Part shown: in pieces, positions 33,250-33,260 of the stretch
How the letters are laid out: every line of letters begins with the position of its first letter
Position numbering within the stretch: the first letter of the stretch is position 1
Origin: Paludibacteraceae bacterium
GTDB taxonomy: Bacteria; Bacteroidota; Bacteroidia; Bacteroidales; Paludibacteraceae
DNA length: 33,260 nt
NCBI GenBank assembly: GCA_017450685.1
Contig: JAFSTB010000018.1
Span: forward strand, 1-33,260
Direction: 5' to 3'
The notes under the pieces: model-generated
What the model was told of the DNA's origin: nothing
What the model saw: only the letters and a program-made list of their open reading frames with translations
Databases searched by the model: none
Position numbers and translations under genes: made by a program

Positions 33250-33260
33250 ATACATAATAC

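Overview
The window looks like a chromosomal segment from a member of the order Bacteroidales (Bacteroidota). Several promoters carry the Bacteroidota-type -7 element TAnnTTTG with a TTTG-like -33 element 19-20 bases upstream. Ribosome-binding sites are AT-rich rather than Shine-Dalgarno-like, and the gene families (long YidC, DUF6048-like protein, lipoprotein GH2 enzyme, EttA-type ABC-F protein) fit that group. I cannot assign a genus from the sequence alone.

Left edge (1-1400): the last 63 codons of an MmeI-like restriction-methyltransferase, a tRNA-Pro(CGG) with its own hairpin terminator, a cluster of small palindromic repeats, and an AraC-type regulator read leftward.

Leftward block (1406-12948): a divergent promoter at 12917-12948 starts a run of minus-strand genes: a membrane-anchored Bacteroidota protein, a DUF6048-like envelope protein, transketolase and leucyl-tRNA synthetase. 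After a 95-base gap come an exported bleomycin-hydrolase-type aminopeptidase, a lipoprotein GH2 glycosidase, a LolA-like protein and a GT2 glycosyltransferase. The last three are separated by only 5-6 bases, so they probably form one transcript.

Rightward core block (13006-26834): ettA, fabD, aspS, lpdA and a NUDIX gene; then tRNA-Pro(GGG) with promoter and terminator; a flavodoxin-fold oxidoreductase; and a convergent tRNA-Glu(CTC). A second rightward run starts at a promoter at 20636-20666: an orphan sensor kinase, thyA, folA, yidC, a SIMPL-domain protein and ftsY. It joins folate/dTMP synthesis to membrane-protein insertion and SRP-receptor function.

Right-hand accessory region (26868-33260): this part is patchy and visibly richer in A+T (for example 18 G/C in bases 32401-32460, against 37 G/C in bases 16201-16260 of aspS). 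It holds a truncated DUF1016 (YhcG-type) nuclease remnant, an AAA-ATPase/PD-(D/E)XK protein with a winged-helix tail, a nucleotide-sugar 4,6-dehydratase and LegC-type aminotransferase pair, and a tightly coupled two-gene module. That module pairs an ABC/SMC-type ATPase with a small protein carrying a D...ExK nuclease-like motif, and it is the best candidate for an undescribed, possibly anti-phage, system. Several small repeats lie in and around these genes, and a leftward -7 promoter element sits at the right edge.
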